DNA of 64,000 bases from the NCBI GenBank assembly GCA_951804985.1, contig OX638132.1:84138696-84202695 (forward strand), given 5' to 3'. The notes beneath the pieces were generated by a model that saw only the letters and a list, made by a program, of their open reading frames with translations, did no database searches and was not told where the DNA came from. Below, piece after piece: positions 45,601-56,999 of this stretch. Position 1 is the first letter of the stretch; each line of letters opens with the position of its first letter. Made by a program: the position numbers and the translations under genes. Source of the DNA: Dryomyza anilis. Taxonomy: Eukaryota; Arthropoda; Insecta; Diptera; Dryomyzidae.

Positions 45601-48110
45601 ACTATTTAAGTTTTCCTCTGAATGACTAGGGATTGTTTTTTGAATTTGTTATTGTCGTTGTTTACAGGGTTGCCACCTAAGTAGTTTTGTTTTGTTTTTC
45701 TTTAAAATTGTTGCTGTTGTTGTTGCTGTCAATAGAATTTCCAATTCAATTTGTCTTCATTTGACATTGACATTAAATGCATTTGTTTTTGTTGCCGGTG
45801 TGGGACTAAAATGTCATTTAATTCTAAATGAAATGTAACCAAGTTGTAGCTAAGATTTGAAAATAAGTGAAGAAAATTTAATTATTAAAGTTCATCTAAA
45901 TTGAACACTTAAAACAAATTAATTTCTCATACTCAAATCCAATTCAGAATATGACCGATAGGTTTTGATTTCAGTTAATTCAATTTTGAAAAATCGGTCT
46001 CAATATAAAACAAGGTATCCGTATTTTTTACAGAAATCCAAAATAAGGGTTACCATTTATGGAGGTTCCTGCATCAAAAAACATTTAATTAATACATCAA
46101 CTATAAACCAAAAGTTAAAGTTTTTATCTGAAGGAAACCTTTATTTTGGAAAATATTCGGTTTCAATCTGAGAAAAACCTTTACTATAAAATATTTTAAC
46201 AAAAAAAAAAATTATCAAATGCATTTTAAAAATGACCATTTCTGTGAAACATCCTGGCATTTTTCAGCAATATATCGGGCATATTTGCGTCAAACACAAA
46301 GATAAATGGAATATTTTCGGAAGTGTATAGCAGTTTGTAAAAGTTTGGTGGATTTTTATTGATATGTTCATGACATATTTTGGGTAAAAGTATAGAACAG
46401 ACAGGTTGTACTACAAACTCTACCTTCGACTGTTTGAAAAATGCCGAAAAAAATGTTCTAAACTGCTTTGATTCCGCAAAAAAAAATGGGAATACGTGAC
46501 AAGTTATTTTAGAATATTGATAAAATATTTTCTAGATATGAAAAATTGTGTCTTATTTTCTTCATGTAAAACATTTTATTTTAGCACAATTATTGGAATA
46601 GTTTTCTCCACAAGTTGTCTTTAGTGACATTAACCACTCTTTAACATGACTTTCACTGCATTGCATGCCGTATAAAACTCTTTTTATTTATATAAGTTTT
46701 TTTTTTTTGCATTGAAAAAGGCGTAAAAAGCAATGTAAAATTTTTAAAAAATAGTTTAAATAAAAATGGTGCAGGCCATGCTATAAAATTGTAATTCATT
46801 GTCCGTTTTTTTTTTTTTCATATTTTATTTTTCTGTTTGTCCATTTTTTATTCTTTACTACTTTATGCCGCGTTTTGCGCGCGATTATGGCTGAAATAGT
46901 CGCTGGTGCTGCTGCAACTTGTGGGCCACGTAGTCTTTTTATGCTCTCACATTTGTGTAAATTTACCCCATAAACACTACACACAACATTTGTGGCTGCA
47001 CATATATGAATATCATAAAATAAATAAATGCAATTCAAGGTAAAAAGCGGTGACACTCATACAGTCAGTCGTGTGAACGTAACCCAGCGGGAAAAAAACT
47101 CAGCCTAAAAAAAAGTTAATTTTTAGTTAAACTAAATAAAGTAAAACCGATTGGAAACTATTTATGTATTTTTAACAGAGGTTAGATATAAAGGTTAACC
47201 TTTTCGGAGGTTCCGGAATAACTTTCACTAAATAACATTTAAATAATAAATCAGTACTAAACTAAAACTTAAAGAAAACAAAAAACATTTATTTTTTTGG
47301 GAAATATTTGGTTTCGGACTGTGAGAACCTTTATAGAAACCGTCATTGAGCCGTTTTTCTGAGAAACGAATTGAGCAAGTCTGTAAAAAGGTTTAAACTT
47401 GGTCTACTTAAACGTCTGACGTAGTTTAACTATACGAGCAGTTTTTCAGTGGCAGTTTAAGTTTCTTTCAGAATAGTGCTTAGAATATGGAAGCAACGGC
47501 TAATGTCAACGATTCTGAATAGCATTTAAGAAAAAGATTTGTTTTCTCATTTAATTTGCATGATATTTAATTTGCGAAAATGACGAAATTTACAACAAAT
47601 TACCAAAATAATTTAGAATAGTACATTAGAAATGCACGTAATAATATATATCAGTGACAATTTGTGCGTGTGATCCGACATCGGTGGGTTAAACTAAGTT
47701 TAAACTACATTTAAAGTTTACTGAAAAACACGACTCTATGTTTAAACTAAGTTTAAACTACAAATGGAGTTCAACTACCACTAATAATTGGCCCTTAAGC
47801 GGGAAGGTGTAACCAGTTTGAGAATCAGTCCTAGCTTAGTTTCTTACGCCTGATATTATAGATTATTTATAGATTATATAGATTTATTTGCTGTCAGTAT
47901 AAAAATAACCAAAGCAATAAAAATATTATTTATATGAAAGTCTTACAGATTTTATAAGAAAAAATGGTTAGAACAAAGTCACGCTCGAAAATCAAATATG
48001 GTACTGTCTTTGAATTACTCAGACAAATCGTGTTTAGTAAGACAAGTTTTTAGAGAAGTTTACACGTTACAAGGCACACGATATTTACCATTTATATAAC
48101 TGGTATTACT
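45601..48110. repeat. AT-rich DNA with a diverged pair of repeats
   Basis: About 46010-46200 and 47165-47345 share the order GGTTACC / GGTTAACC, GGAGGTTCC, CATTTAA, AAAAGTTAAAG / AAAACTTAAAG, GGAAAATATTCGGTTTC / GGGAAATATTTGGTTTC and AACCTTTA. At 47810-47850 TTTGAGAATCAGTCCTAGCT matches, inverted, sequence inside the MITE at 53315. No gene was seen. Confidence 0.45.
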
Positions 48111-48411
48111 GTAGCCGCGGTAGCTCAATGGTTAGTGCGTTGGACTGCGAGCCGAAAGGTCCCCGGTTCAAGTCTGGACTGGGGCTAACAACATCTTTTC
48201 ATAGAAACATTTTTCTATATCGCGCTACCACTCGGCAGTAAATGGCAAACCTACGAGAGTAAACATTGCCTATGAAAAGCTCTCTCCCGCCGTTCGGAGT
48301 CGGCAATAAACTGTAGGTCCCACCACTTTGAGTACAAATATAACACGCACAGCTCAAAATGGTGAGAGAGCTCGGCCTAAGTTCTTATAGGACTGTAGTG
48401 CCAAACTATTA
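48111..48411 (+). repeat. tRNA-derived SINE, copy 3 (most complete)
   Basis: The tRNA-like head has the A box TAGCTCAATGG at 48121 and the B box GGTTCAAGTCT at 48165, the internal RNA polymerase III promoter elements. The anticodon-arm region GTTGGACTGCGAGCCGAA resembles a tRNA-Arg arm, but the stem pairs poorly, so it is not a working tRNA. A ~220 bp tRNA-unrelated body follows (CGCGCTACCACTCGGCAGTA, GTAGGTCCCACCACTTTGAG) and then an ATT-rich tail. Three copies in 64 kb imply an abundant family, mobilised in trans by some LINE. Confidence 0.9.
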
Positions 48412-48412
48412 T

Positions 48413-48722
48413 TAATATTAATTTCATTCATTAATCAATCCAGCAATGAAATTCACAAATTTAATGAAAACATTTGCTATTCTCTCGTTAAATCAGCAAT
48501 TAGGTATGCTAATATGCCTATTTGTACGTCAATGCAGCAAATTAGTCGGCGCAGTTTCAGCAATTATATTTGCTAAAACTGCGCCGACTAAATTATTTGC
48601 TGCATTGACGTACAAAATTTCATATTAGCAAACGTAATTGTTTATTTAACGTACAATAGCAAATGTTTTTATTAAATTAGTGAATTTCACTGTTGGATTG
48701 ATTAATAAATGCAATTAATATC
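48413..48722. mobile_element. ~310 bp near-perfect palindrome (foldback MITE)
   Basis: The left arm from about 48413 (ATTCATTAATCAATCCAGCA, ATGAAATTCAC) pairs with the right arm ending near 48722. The centre is a few unpaired bases near 48560. The inner arms CGTCAATGCAGCAAATTAGT and CGGCGCAGTTT pair almost perfectly. The element abuts the SINE tail directly. It has no coding capacity; a transcript would form one long hairpin. Confidence 0.88.
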
Positions 48723-50285
48723 GGTTGCTATATTTACGTCGATTATTTTTTTTCTGTATACAATGTTGTTGATGCACAAGTAGTCGACAAAAATTGACGC
48801 AATTTGGTTGATGCTTTTAAAATGTTTCTTCTGGTTTTTGGATTAGCGCATCATTTATTTACCGCTGGGTCTTGTGTCACATGTTCAAACATACACTAAG
48901 GCATCGTTTAAATTTGAATTTTTAACCCAATTGTGCAGTTAATAAAAATATTCAATTTCAATTCTTTTGATATATAAAAAATATCAATTTCTATAGAGCA
49001 TTGTGTTGAAAAAATAAACAAAAAACAAATTGAACTCAAGTGCAAACAAATAAATGATATTCCTTAAAAAGTCGGATGTGTTCATTTTTTCATGTAAATA
49101 TTGATATGTTTTTTTTGTCATTTTCATATAGTTCAAAGTTTATTAATTTTTTTGTAACTTGTAATTATTATTTAAATGTATCAAATTTAATATAATATAT
49201 TTTGCAAATCCAATAATTACAGCTTTGAAATATTTATGTATATTATGTATATAAAAAAACTGCCAAATTTCTGATTATTATATTTTAATCCAATTAATAA
49301 TCGGAGGAACAGTTTCATTGTTTTCTAGAGTAGTGCAATATGCTGAAAATCACCAAAACCTTACTGGCACTACTTGACGTATACGTAACATTTTATAATG
49401 CTGCTAATAATTAAAACCTGTTATTGATAAAGAAAACGATAAATTGCAAAATTCTATTACATTTAAATTGTTGGATAATTTTGTATTTAACATCTTTACA
49501 TTTTCGCCTGTGCGGGCAACACGTGTAGCTCTCAAACCTTGTTCTTGGTGGTTAGTCCTTGGGAAAATTCGGCGGAGTGGTGACGACATTGTGCCTCATT
49601 GTCGTAGTAACCAATTTACGCTTGAATTTTGTCCATTATTTGCCTTTAGAAAAGGCGACGTTCGAGATTTCTGTGCGTTTTCTTTTTGGCCTGGCAACAA
49701 AAGCGGATTTTTGCACCAACGTAGAACAATAGCGAAACCGGGCAGCCAGAAAAAATAGCAAATGGTATAAAAAATATGTAATAAAAAAAAAAACTGAACA
49801 AAAGCGCGACGAACGGACAGCATGAAGTATAAAATCACTGACTTTAAAACGTAATCAGACGTGTACAGATAAATTTTAGCTTGAAGCAGCACGGGGTTAA
49901 AAGTTTTCAGCGACAAAATTAAAACATTTTAAAGAAAATCGCATTATATGCTTCGTATGCTTGGGAATTAAGATAATAAAGCAGTGAAACAGAAATTCTA
50001 AAATAGTAGAACGAGATAGAAAGAATTGAGAAAGCCTTAAATAAACTACAAAAAATTAGAATCATAAGGAAAACTGAAAAAATATCCTATTTTGCTGTAG
50101 GCGTCAGAGCACGTCGCATATAAAGTGCTTCGTTTAACCCATTTTCAACATGTAAACGTACTTTTTTTTCACTCTTTTAAATGCTGTAGTAGATGAAGCG
50201 AATATATCTTTTCATGATTAAATTTTGATGCAAGAACATTTATTTCTGTGAAATTTGACTTAAATTTGAATTCTAAGTAAACATT
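48723..50285. other. Non-coding DNA, no gene recognised
   Basis: 49490-49760 has more balanced composition and an open frame of 104 codons on the plus strand, with no similarity or splice context that I can support. The remainder is AT-rich. Confidence 0.4.
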
Positions 50286-51570
50286 TTTTTTTGTTCTGAA
50301 AACTTATTTATCTTTTAAGGGGAATATTTGATTATTAAAATTTGAAATTTTGTAATGTTTTAAATATTGGATATATTTAACTTTTTAGTGAGTTTTTAAA
50401 ACTTTTCGAAATTTTTAAAATTTAAAATTTTGAGTTAAATTTCAAATTTTTTGTAAAATTTTATTTTTTGTGTGAATTTTAATATTTTGAGTAAAAATTA
50501 AAATTTTATTTGAAATTATAAGTAAAACTTAAATATTGTGTGAAATTTAAAATTTTAGTGAAATTTAAAATTTTTAAAAAATTTTATAAAGTGATTTTTT
50601 AAATATTTAATGTAATATTTGAATGAAATTTTAAATTTTGAATTTTTAGTAAAATTTTAGTGAAATTTTAACTTTTGAGTGAAATTTTAATTTTTGAGTG
50701 AAATTTTAATTTTTAAGTGTAATTCAAAATTTTAAGTGAAATTTTAAATTTTGAATGAAATATTAAATTTTTAGTAAAATTTGAAATTTGAGTGAAATTT
50801 TAACTTTTGAGTAAAATTTTAACTTTTAAGTGAAATTTTAACTTTTGAGTAAAATTTTAACTTTTAAGTGAAATTTTAAATTTTGAGTGAAATTTAAATT
50901 TTTGAGTACAATTTTAATTTTTATGTGAAATTTTATATTTTGAGTGAAATTTTAAATTTTGAGTGAAATTTTAAATTTTGATTAAATTTTAAATTTTGTG
51001 TGAAATTTTGACTTTTAAGTGAAATTTTAAAATTTGAGTGAAATTTTAAAATTTGAGTGAAATTTTAAAATTTGAGTGAAATTTTAAAATTTGAGTGAAA
51101 TTTTAAAATTTGAGTGAAATTTTAAAATTTGAGTGAAATTTTAAATTTTGAGTGAAATATTAAATTAGAGTGAAATTTTTATTTTTAGTGAATTTTTAAA
51201 TTTTGAGTGAAATTTACAATTTTGAGTGAAATTTTAAATTTTGAGTGAAATTTTAAATTTTGAGTGAAATTTTAAATTTTGAGTGCAATTTTGAATTTTA
51301 AGTGAAATTTTAAATTTTGAGTGAAATTTACAGTTTTGAGTGAAATATTAAATATTGAGTGAAATTTTAAATTAAAGTGAAATTTTAAATTTTGAGTGAA
51401 ATTTTAAATTTAGAGTGAAAATTGAAATTTTTAGTGAAATGTGAAATTTTGAGTTATTTTTTAAATTTTTAGTGAAATTCGAAATTTTGAATGAAATTCG
51501 AAATATTGAGTGAAATTTCAAATTTTAAGAGAAATTATAAAATTTGAGTGAAATTTTGAAAAAAAAATTA
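50286..51570. repeat. 19 bp minisatellite array 3 (GTGAAATTTTAAATTTTGA)
   Basis: About 1.3 kb of 19 bp units. The stretch 51010-51140 contains seven nearly identical units, the most homogeneous part and probably the most recently expanded. The consensus differs from arrays 1, 2 and 4 at a few positions but has the same length and the same GTGAA...ATTT frame. Confidence 0.92.
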
Positions 51571-53312
51571 AATTAAATTAAATTTTTAGTTTTTGTATTT
51601 TCAGATATTTTTTAAAGTAATTTGGAATTATTTAGTAAATTTTGCAATTTTTAAGTAAAAATTTAAATTTTGATGAACTTGTATTTTTTAGCTTTTAAAA
51701 TTATACTTAAAAAAAATAAAATAAAAACTTTTGTCATTTTGAATGTTAAATAATAAATTTTGTGATTTTTTTTATCATTTAAATTGTTTTTAGAACATTT
51801 TTCAAATTAAATTGTTTGTTTAATAAATAAAGCTACAAATTAAACATACCGCTAGATATGATTTATGTTTCATTAGTTCACCATAAATACATCAACAATT
51901 TGTTGCATGCAAATAAATCAGAAAACAAATCTAATTGCAAAACCCAACAATTTGTCGCATTAATAAAATAAAATTTAAAAAAATATCCATTCTAATGTTT
52001 GCTTAAATAAATATTTTTGCATATTTATAAATTGTCAATTGTCCGCAATTGTTGTAAATAATCGTACCGCCGACAGGCGCTATGCAAAAATAGCCATCAG
52101 TTAAAATATTGTTTTATTCTTTTTAACCATTTCCATGTTTCACAAAAAATTTCATAGATTTTGTTGCAATGTTTCACCTAAATTTACGTCAAATAAATAA
52201 TATTGTTACATGATGCTGCCTAAATTATGCAACGACATTGCGGTAATATGTCAAAAAATATAAAAATTTATATCAAATCTAAAAAAAAATAAATCTTATA
52301 CCGAATTTATGAATTTATTTTCAAAAAATATTGTAGATAAAATTAACAAAAAACTTAAAAACGAAACTAAAGATGGAAAGAACATTATTAGCGATCTACT
52401 CTAGAACACAAGAAAAAAATTTTGAAATACTTTAAAATCATTATGGAGCTGAAAATGATGGCGCATAATCAAAGACAATCAAATTTAAATTTAAAATCAG
52501 TTTTTTTACAATTTATTCTATACAAAATTTGTAAAAAAAGTCGAATTTATTTTTAAAGTCGACTTTAAATTGTATATGATTTCAAAGTACTTCAAATTTC
52601 AAATCACCGTAAAATAACTCAGTAAAATCCTTAGTTTGTAAGTCAGGTAATGGATTGTAATGAAGCAATCAAGATCACTGATTCGCCATTCGATTGCTTT
52701 TGAAGGAATGGTTAAAACTTATACTGCCAAGTGACATGTCTGGGTCAAAGTAATGCGGAAAGTGTATCCATAATAAAGGTGATTCGGAATATAAATTATG
52801 AAAAGATGATCGATGATACCATGCTGTACTCAAAATAATTTGTAGGACATATTACGAAATATTGTTTCGTAATATTTGATTTCGTAAAATACATGAATAA
52901 TTTGTAGAATACACGAAACATTTGTAATTTCTGTTTTCTTTTAAAAAAATATTATTTTACGACCTATTCGTATATATTACGAACGATTTGTATATATTAC
53001 GAACTATTCGTATATATTACGAATCTATATTCGTAAAATTAAAATAAAAGTCAAATTACAAATATTTCGTTTAAATTACGAAACTTTCGTAATATTTACG
53101 AATAAATTACAAATCTTACGTAAATTGTGAGGCTGTACGTAAAATTTACGAATCATTCACGAAACATATGACATTGAAAAATTTCTTGAAATGTGGTGCT
53201 CTCTAAATAAACAAAAGTTTTTGATCAACAAATATTCGACAATTTGTTGAAAATTTTTTTTTGGTAATTTTATAATTAAAAAATGAACTTTTTATATTTT
53301 CTCACGCAACAA
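51571..53312. other. AT-rich DNA, no gene recognised
   Basis: There is no supported exon in 51571-52840. The last part (52845-53170) is unusually dense in TTCGTAA/TTACGAA words and is listed separately. Confidence 0.4.
52845..53170. repeat. TTACGAA/TTCGTAA motif cluster
   Basis: More than fifteen ACGAA or TTCGT words occur in 325 bases, including three or four copies of the form ATATATTACGAACTATTCGT. It also contains a short perfect palindrome ATTACGAAATATTGTTTCGTAAT near 52852, here split: TTACGAAATA, TTG, TTTCGTAA. Confidence 0.65.
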
Positions 53313-53314
53313 TA

Positions 53315-53716
53315 CCCAGTAGTAAATTTCAGTCGTAAGAAGCTATGCTAGCACTGATTCTCAAACAGATAGAACTCCTTCCCGACTAAATGATTTCCTT
53401 TCTTCTTTTTTTTTTATATGAAATGAATATTTTTGCAGAACTTCCCTATACGTTTCTCAGAGAATGACTCTCAGAAGGTCTCACCAAATAGTTTTGACTC
53501 ATTACTATTAGCATTCCATTAGAAGGTGAGCTAGCAGCGCTTCGCTTTTGTATTTGAAAAATATTAGAAATAGTCACCAAATTAATTGGCGCTGATTCTC
53601 TGAAGGTGTGCTGGAAGTACACTAGCTTCAGTGATGGCAGAATGTGTATTGAGCATGCTAAGAAGTTGTTATAGCAGGGCTTCTAGTGGCAAGTCCTGTA
53701 CAAATTTACTACTGGG
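53315..53716. mobile_element. MITE with CCCAGTAGTAAATTT termini
   Basis: It begins CCCAGTAGTAAATTT and ends with the exact reverse complement, with TA on each side (53313-53314 and 53717-53718). It is about 402 bp and non-coding. The termini resemble CCCTAGTAGAAATTT of the MITE at 1362, with the same TA target. A stretch near its left end matches 47810-47850 inverted. Confidence 0.85.
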
Positions 53717-53719
53717 TAA

Positions 53720-55029
53720 TGTTGTAATTCATACATGTTGTCCAACATTTTGTAAATATGTAAATAATTTGTATAAATTTATGCATCTGTTTGTCTATTT
53801 TTATATATGTCTCCCGTCTGAGTGTTGGTGCATCATCATAAATACATCACTCATGTGACACAAGTACAGCGCCGAAAACAGCAAAGTTTAAGTTATTTAT
53901 TTAAGCTAACTAAAATCATACAAAACAGCGTTGCGACAACAAAAACCACAAAAATGCAAACAATAATTCGTACTTTTAAGCCACAAAAAGTACAAAATTA
54001 ATACCGACCATATTTGAAGTTTGAATCAAAAAGCATGCCAAAGTATTTAGCGCATTTTGCATAATGCCAAATGCACAATAAACAAAAAGATATAAAACGA
54101 ATTGAAGAAGAATAACACAAAATTCTGTGGTTGTCTCGAATTAGATTGATTCAAGTAGATAAAAAGTTAAAGCTGTCAGAAAGGTGTCAGAATTGTTGGA
54201 AATTATATAAGGAAATTTGCATTTAAAATATACGCGACATTTGGCTGAATGTTGCGCATACAAAGCACAATAATGAGCCTAATACAAATGGAGTTGTTTC
54301 TATTTTATACCAGCAGAACACAGCAAAAAATGACGATGCGAAATACCCCTGATTAAAATTACTCCCAATGTTTATAGTCCCCAGAAAACTAATTTCCTTA
54401 TTTCATTGCAAATTATTTTAATATAAAATGCAAACTTTATACAGCACCCAAATATATAAATAATACATCCTAAAGAATTAGAAAATATTATGAAAATATA
54501 GGATATTTTATTTTCTTTTTGGGGTTCCTTCATTTGGGGATAAATTCATTTGGCGGTCATTTCATAGTACTCACAAATCAGGCTGATGTCGCAAGGATAA
54601 CGCGTCACAAAAGATGCGGCATCAAAACGGCTGTCAAAAATCAGAGCGCAGTAAATTCACTTTGACAATTTTATTGCACATTGTGGCAGCGCGGGCAACA
54701 TAAATGATGTGACAAAATTGTGAGCACCAAAAAAATAGGTTTTTACATATTTGGTAGTTTTGATAATCAGGAAACATTTAAAATCTATCATAGATTTATA
54801 AAATCCTTTGGAATATCGGTTCCTATTCCAACAACAACAACAAAATTATATGGGTTCAGATTCCGGTTCCAAACACGATTTCGGTAGCGTTTCCAAAAGT
54901 CGAAAAGGTTCTTTGCGGCACCGACAGGTTCTAAAATTTGTAAAATAGCGGTTACGTTTCCGATTCCGGTTCCAACAAAAAATAGATATGGAATCCGATT
55001 CCGGTTCCACACATTTGTTTTTATTAACA
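53720..55029. other. Non-coding DNA; GATTCCGGTTCC-rich at right
   Basis: At 54815-55050 GATTCCGGTTCC/GGTTCC words recur about seven times, a dispersed-repeat signature. No gene was found in the remainder. Confidence 0.4.
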
Positions 55030-55915
55030 ATTCTGATTTTGGTTACGGTTCTTTGTGGTCCCTGGTTTGTATATCTGTTTGTTTGGAGTAAACCTCAAAG
55101 GGGTTAAATGGAATCGAATAAAATGTTGACAAAATATGAATGTTGTACCTGGAAATTGATTGAAGGACTGGGCGTGGCACCTTCCATACAAACCAAATAT
55201 TAAAAACTGCATTATATATGCAATTAATATAGCGAATTTACTGAATTTTAGCTCAGCGCCATATTTCTCAATTTTAAAAGGTCTCCCCGAATGTAGCCAT
55301 ACAACCATAATATTAATAACATAGGTGTTATATAAGAGGGCGTGACATCGCTAATGCAAATTACATTTTTAAGATGTTTTTTGTCGACAGTTATTACAGC
55401 GATATCAATGGTTAATCTCCCCGAAAATCTTTAAACTCACCATACGTGAACTCACCACACTTGAACTTACCACACCGAAACTCACCACACCGAAACTCAC
55501 CACACTAAAACTCACCACACCAAAACTCACCACACATGAACTCACCACATTGAAACTCACCACACATGAACTCTCCACATTGAAACTCTCTACACATAAA
55601 CTCACCACACCTAAACTCACCATACCTAAACTCACCTCACCGAAACTCACCACATCGATGCTCACCAATCCAAAACTTACCACACCAAATCTCAACACAC
55701 TAAAACTCAACACAAAAACACTTACCACTGAAATACAATACCTACATAATTCCTCAAGATAAACATTGTCTAGAGGCATAATTCTTATATTGTCTGGGTT
55801 AAAATTTAACGGAAAAAATTGTCTCTAGAAAAATTGTCTAGATATTGAATTTTCCTGGGAAGAATAGTCCGTCGATAAATTAAACATCCGCAGCAAAGCA
55901 TAGCTCCCTTCTTGT
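55030..55915 (-). mobile_element. Composite repeat family B, copy 4 (inverted)
   Basis: Read on the minus strand, the head (AGCTATGCTTTGCTGCGG) lies at 55890-55915. TCTAGACAATTTTTCTAGAG and similar motifs follow, then the 15 bp GTGTGGTGAGTTTTA array at about 55430-55735. The tail follows with GTATGGAAGGTGCCACGCCC near 55175-55200. The T-rich spacer is replaced by other sequence. Confidence 0.7.
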
Positions 55916-56999
55916 GATATAATATAGCTGCAAATGAAGCATGGCAAAATCCAGCCATTTATATAGAATTTGCTTTTTTATAAAGTCTATATTTTCAAAA
56001 GAAAAAACTATACCTCCGTAGAAAAACACTATTTTTGTTTTTAAAAAATTTAATATAAGTTATTATGTGGTTATAAATGACATATTTAATGGTGAGAAAT
56101 GCAAGAACAAGATCCAGGGATCATAATATGATCATAATTATCATCTTGTTCTTGTTTTTGCTTTTGTAGATTGACATTGTTCTTGCAAAAACTGTAAGAA
56201 CAAAAAAACTTGCATTTTAGAACTAATTAATATTTGTATATCATAGGGAATATTTTGTAATGCTGGTTTTTGTAACGGTGGATTTTGTATAATTAATTCT
56301 AAACCAAAATTAAAGTAAAATAAAAGGTTTTACCTAAAATTTAAAGACTTAATAACTGCAGAAAATTCGTATTTTTTTATATTTAAAATAAAAAACTTTA
56401 CTTCGTACAGTTGACCCTTCATTCAAAATTTCAAAACTTCATCGCTTGACATTTAATTTGAAAGTTGCTATTGCCAAAAATAATAAAAGCAAAACAAAAA
56501 TGAAAAAAAAACCTAAAATGAACAACGAAAATTAATGAAATTATATTTAATTAAATTCACACGTAGTCTGTTCAACATGTGTGTGAATGAAAGTTGTTTG
56601 CCTGTGTTTTTAGAGACAAAATTAATTATTCTAATTAGTGCATTTTTGCCCGGCTAATTTTCATTCAACGACACACACACACATGAATGCAGTTGCATGT
56701 GTGAGTTTGTTTGTTTTGACATACCAAACATTTGCATATATTGCATACTTTATACATCCGCTGGAATCTTGTACTAAAATAAGTTCACATTTTGCATTCC
56801 CAAAACTGTTAATTACTATAATGTGTGAAAAAATATAAATGAGTTTTACATCATTTTTGACATTTAAGTCATTTGACAGCCACAACTTAGAGTGATAATG
56901 TGAGACAAGGAGATATAATTAAATACAGGCTCGGTATTACAGTTTGAGGACATTTGTTTTTTTTTTATTTTTGAAAATATACAGTGTAAATTTTGGGTT
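55916..56999. other. AT-rich DNA, no gene recognised
   Basis: A small inverted phrase (GATCCAGGGATCATAATATGATCAT near 56110, split here as GGATCATAA and TATGATC) and repeated CAAGAACAAGAT/ATCTTGTTCTTG words form a hairpin at about 56103-56152. There is no supported coding sequence. Confidence 0.4.

Noticed and set aside
48111..48185. Functional tRNA-Arg gene
   Set aside because: A and B boxes are good, but the anticodon stem pairs poorly and the sequence continues into a body shared by three copies, so it is a SINE head.
49444..49758. 104-codon plus-strand frame as a gene
   Set aside because: Composition is more balanced than its flanks but there is no signal, domain, splice site or poly(A) evidence; kept only as unassigned DNA.
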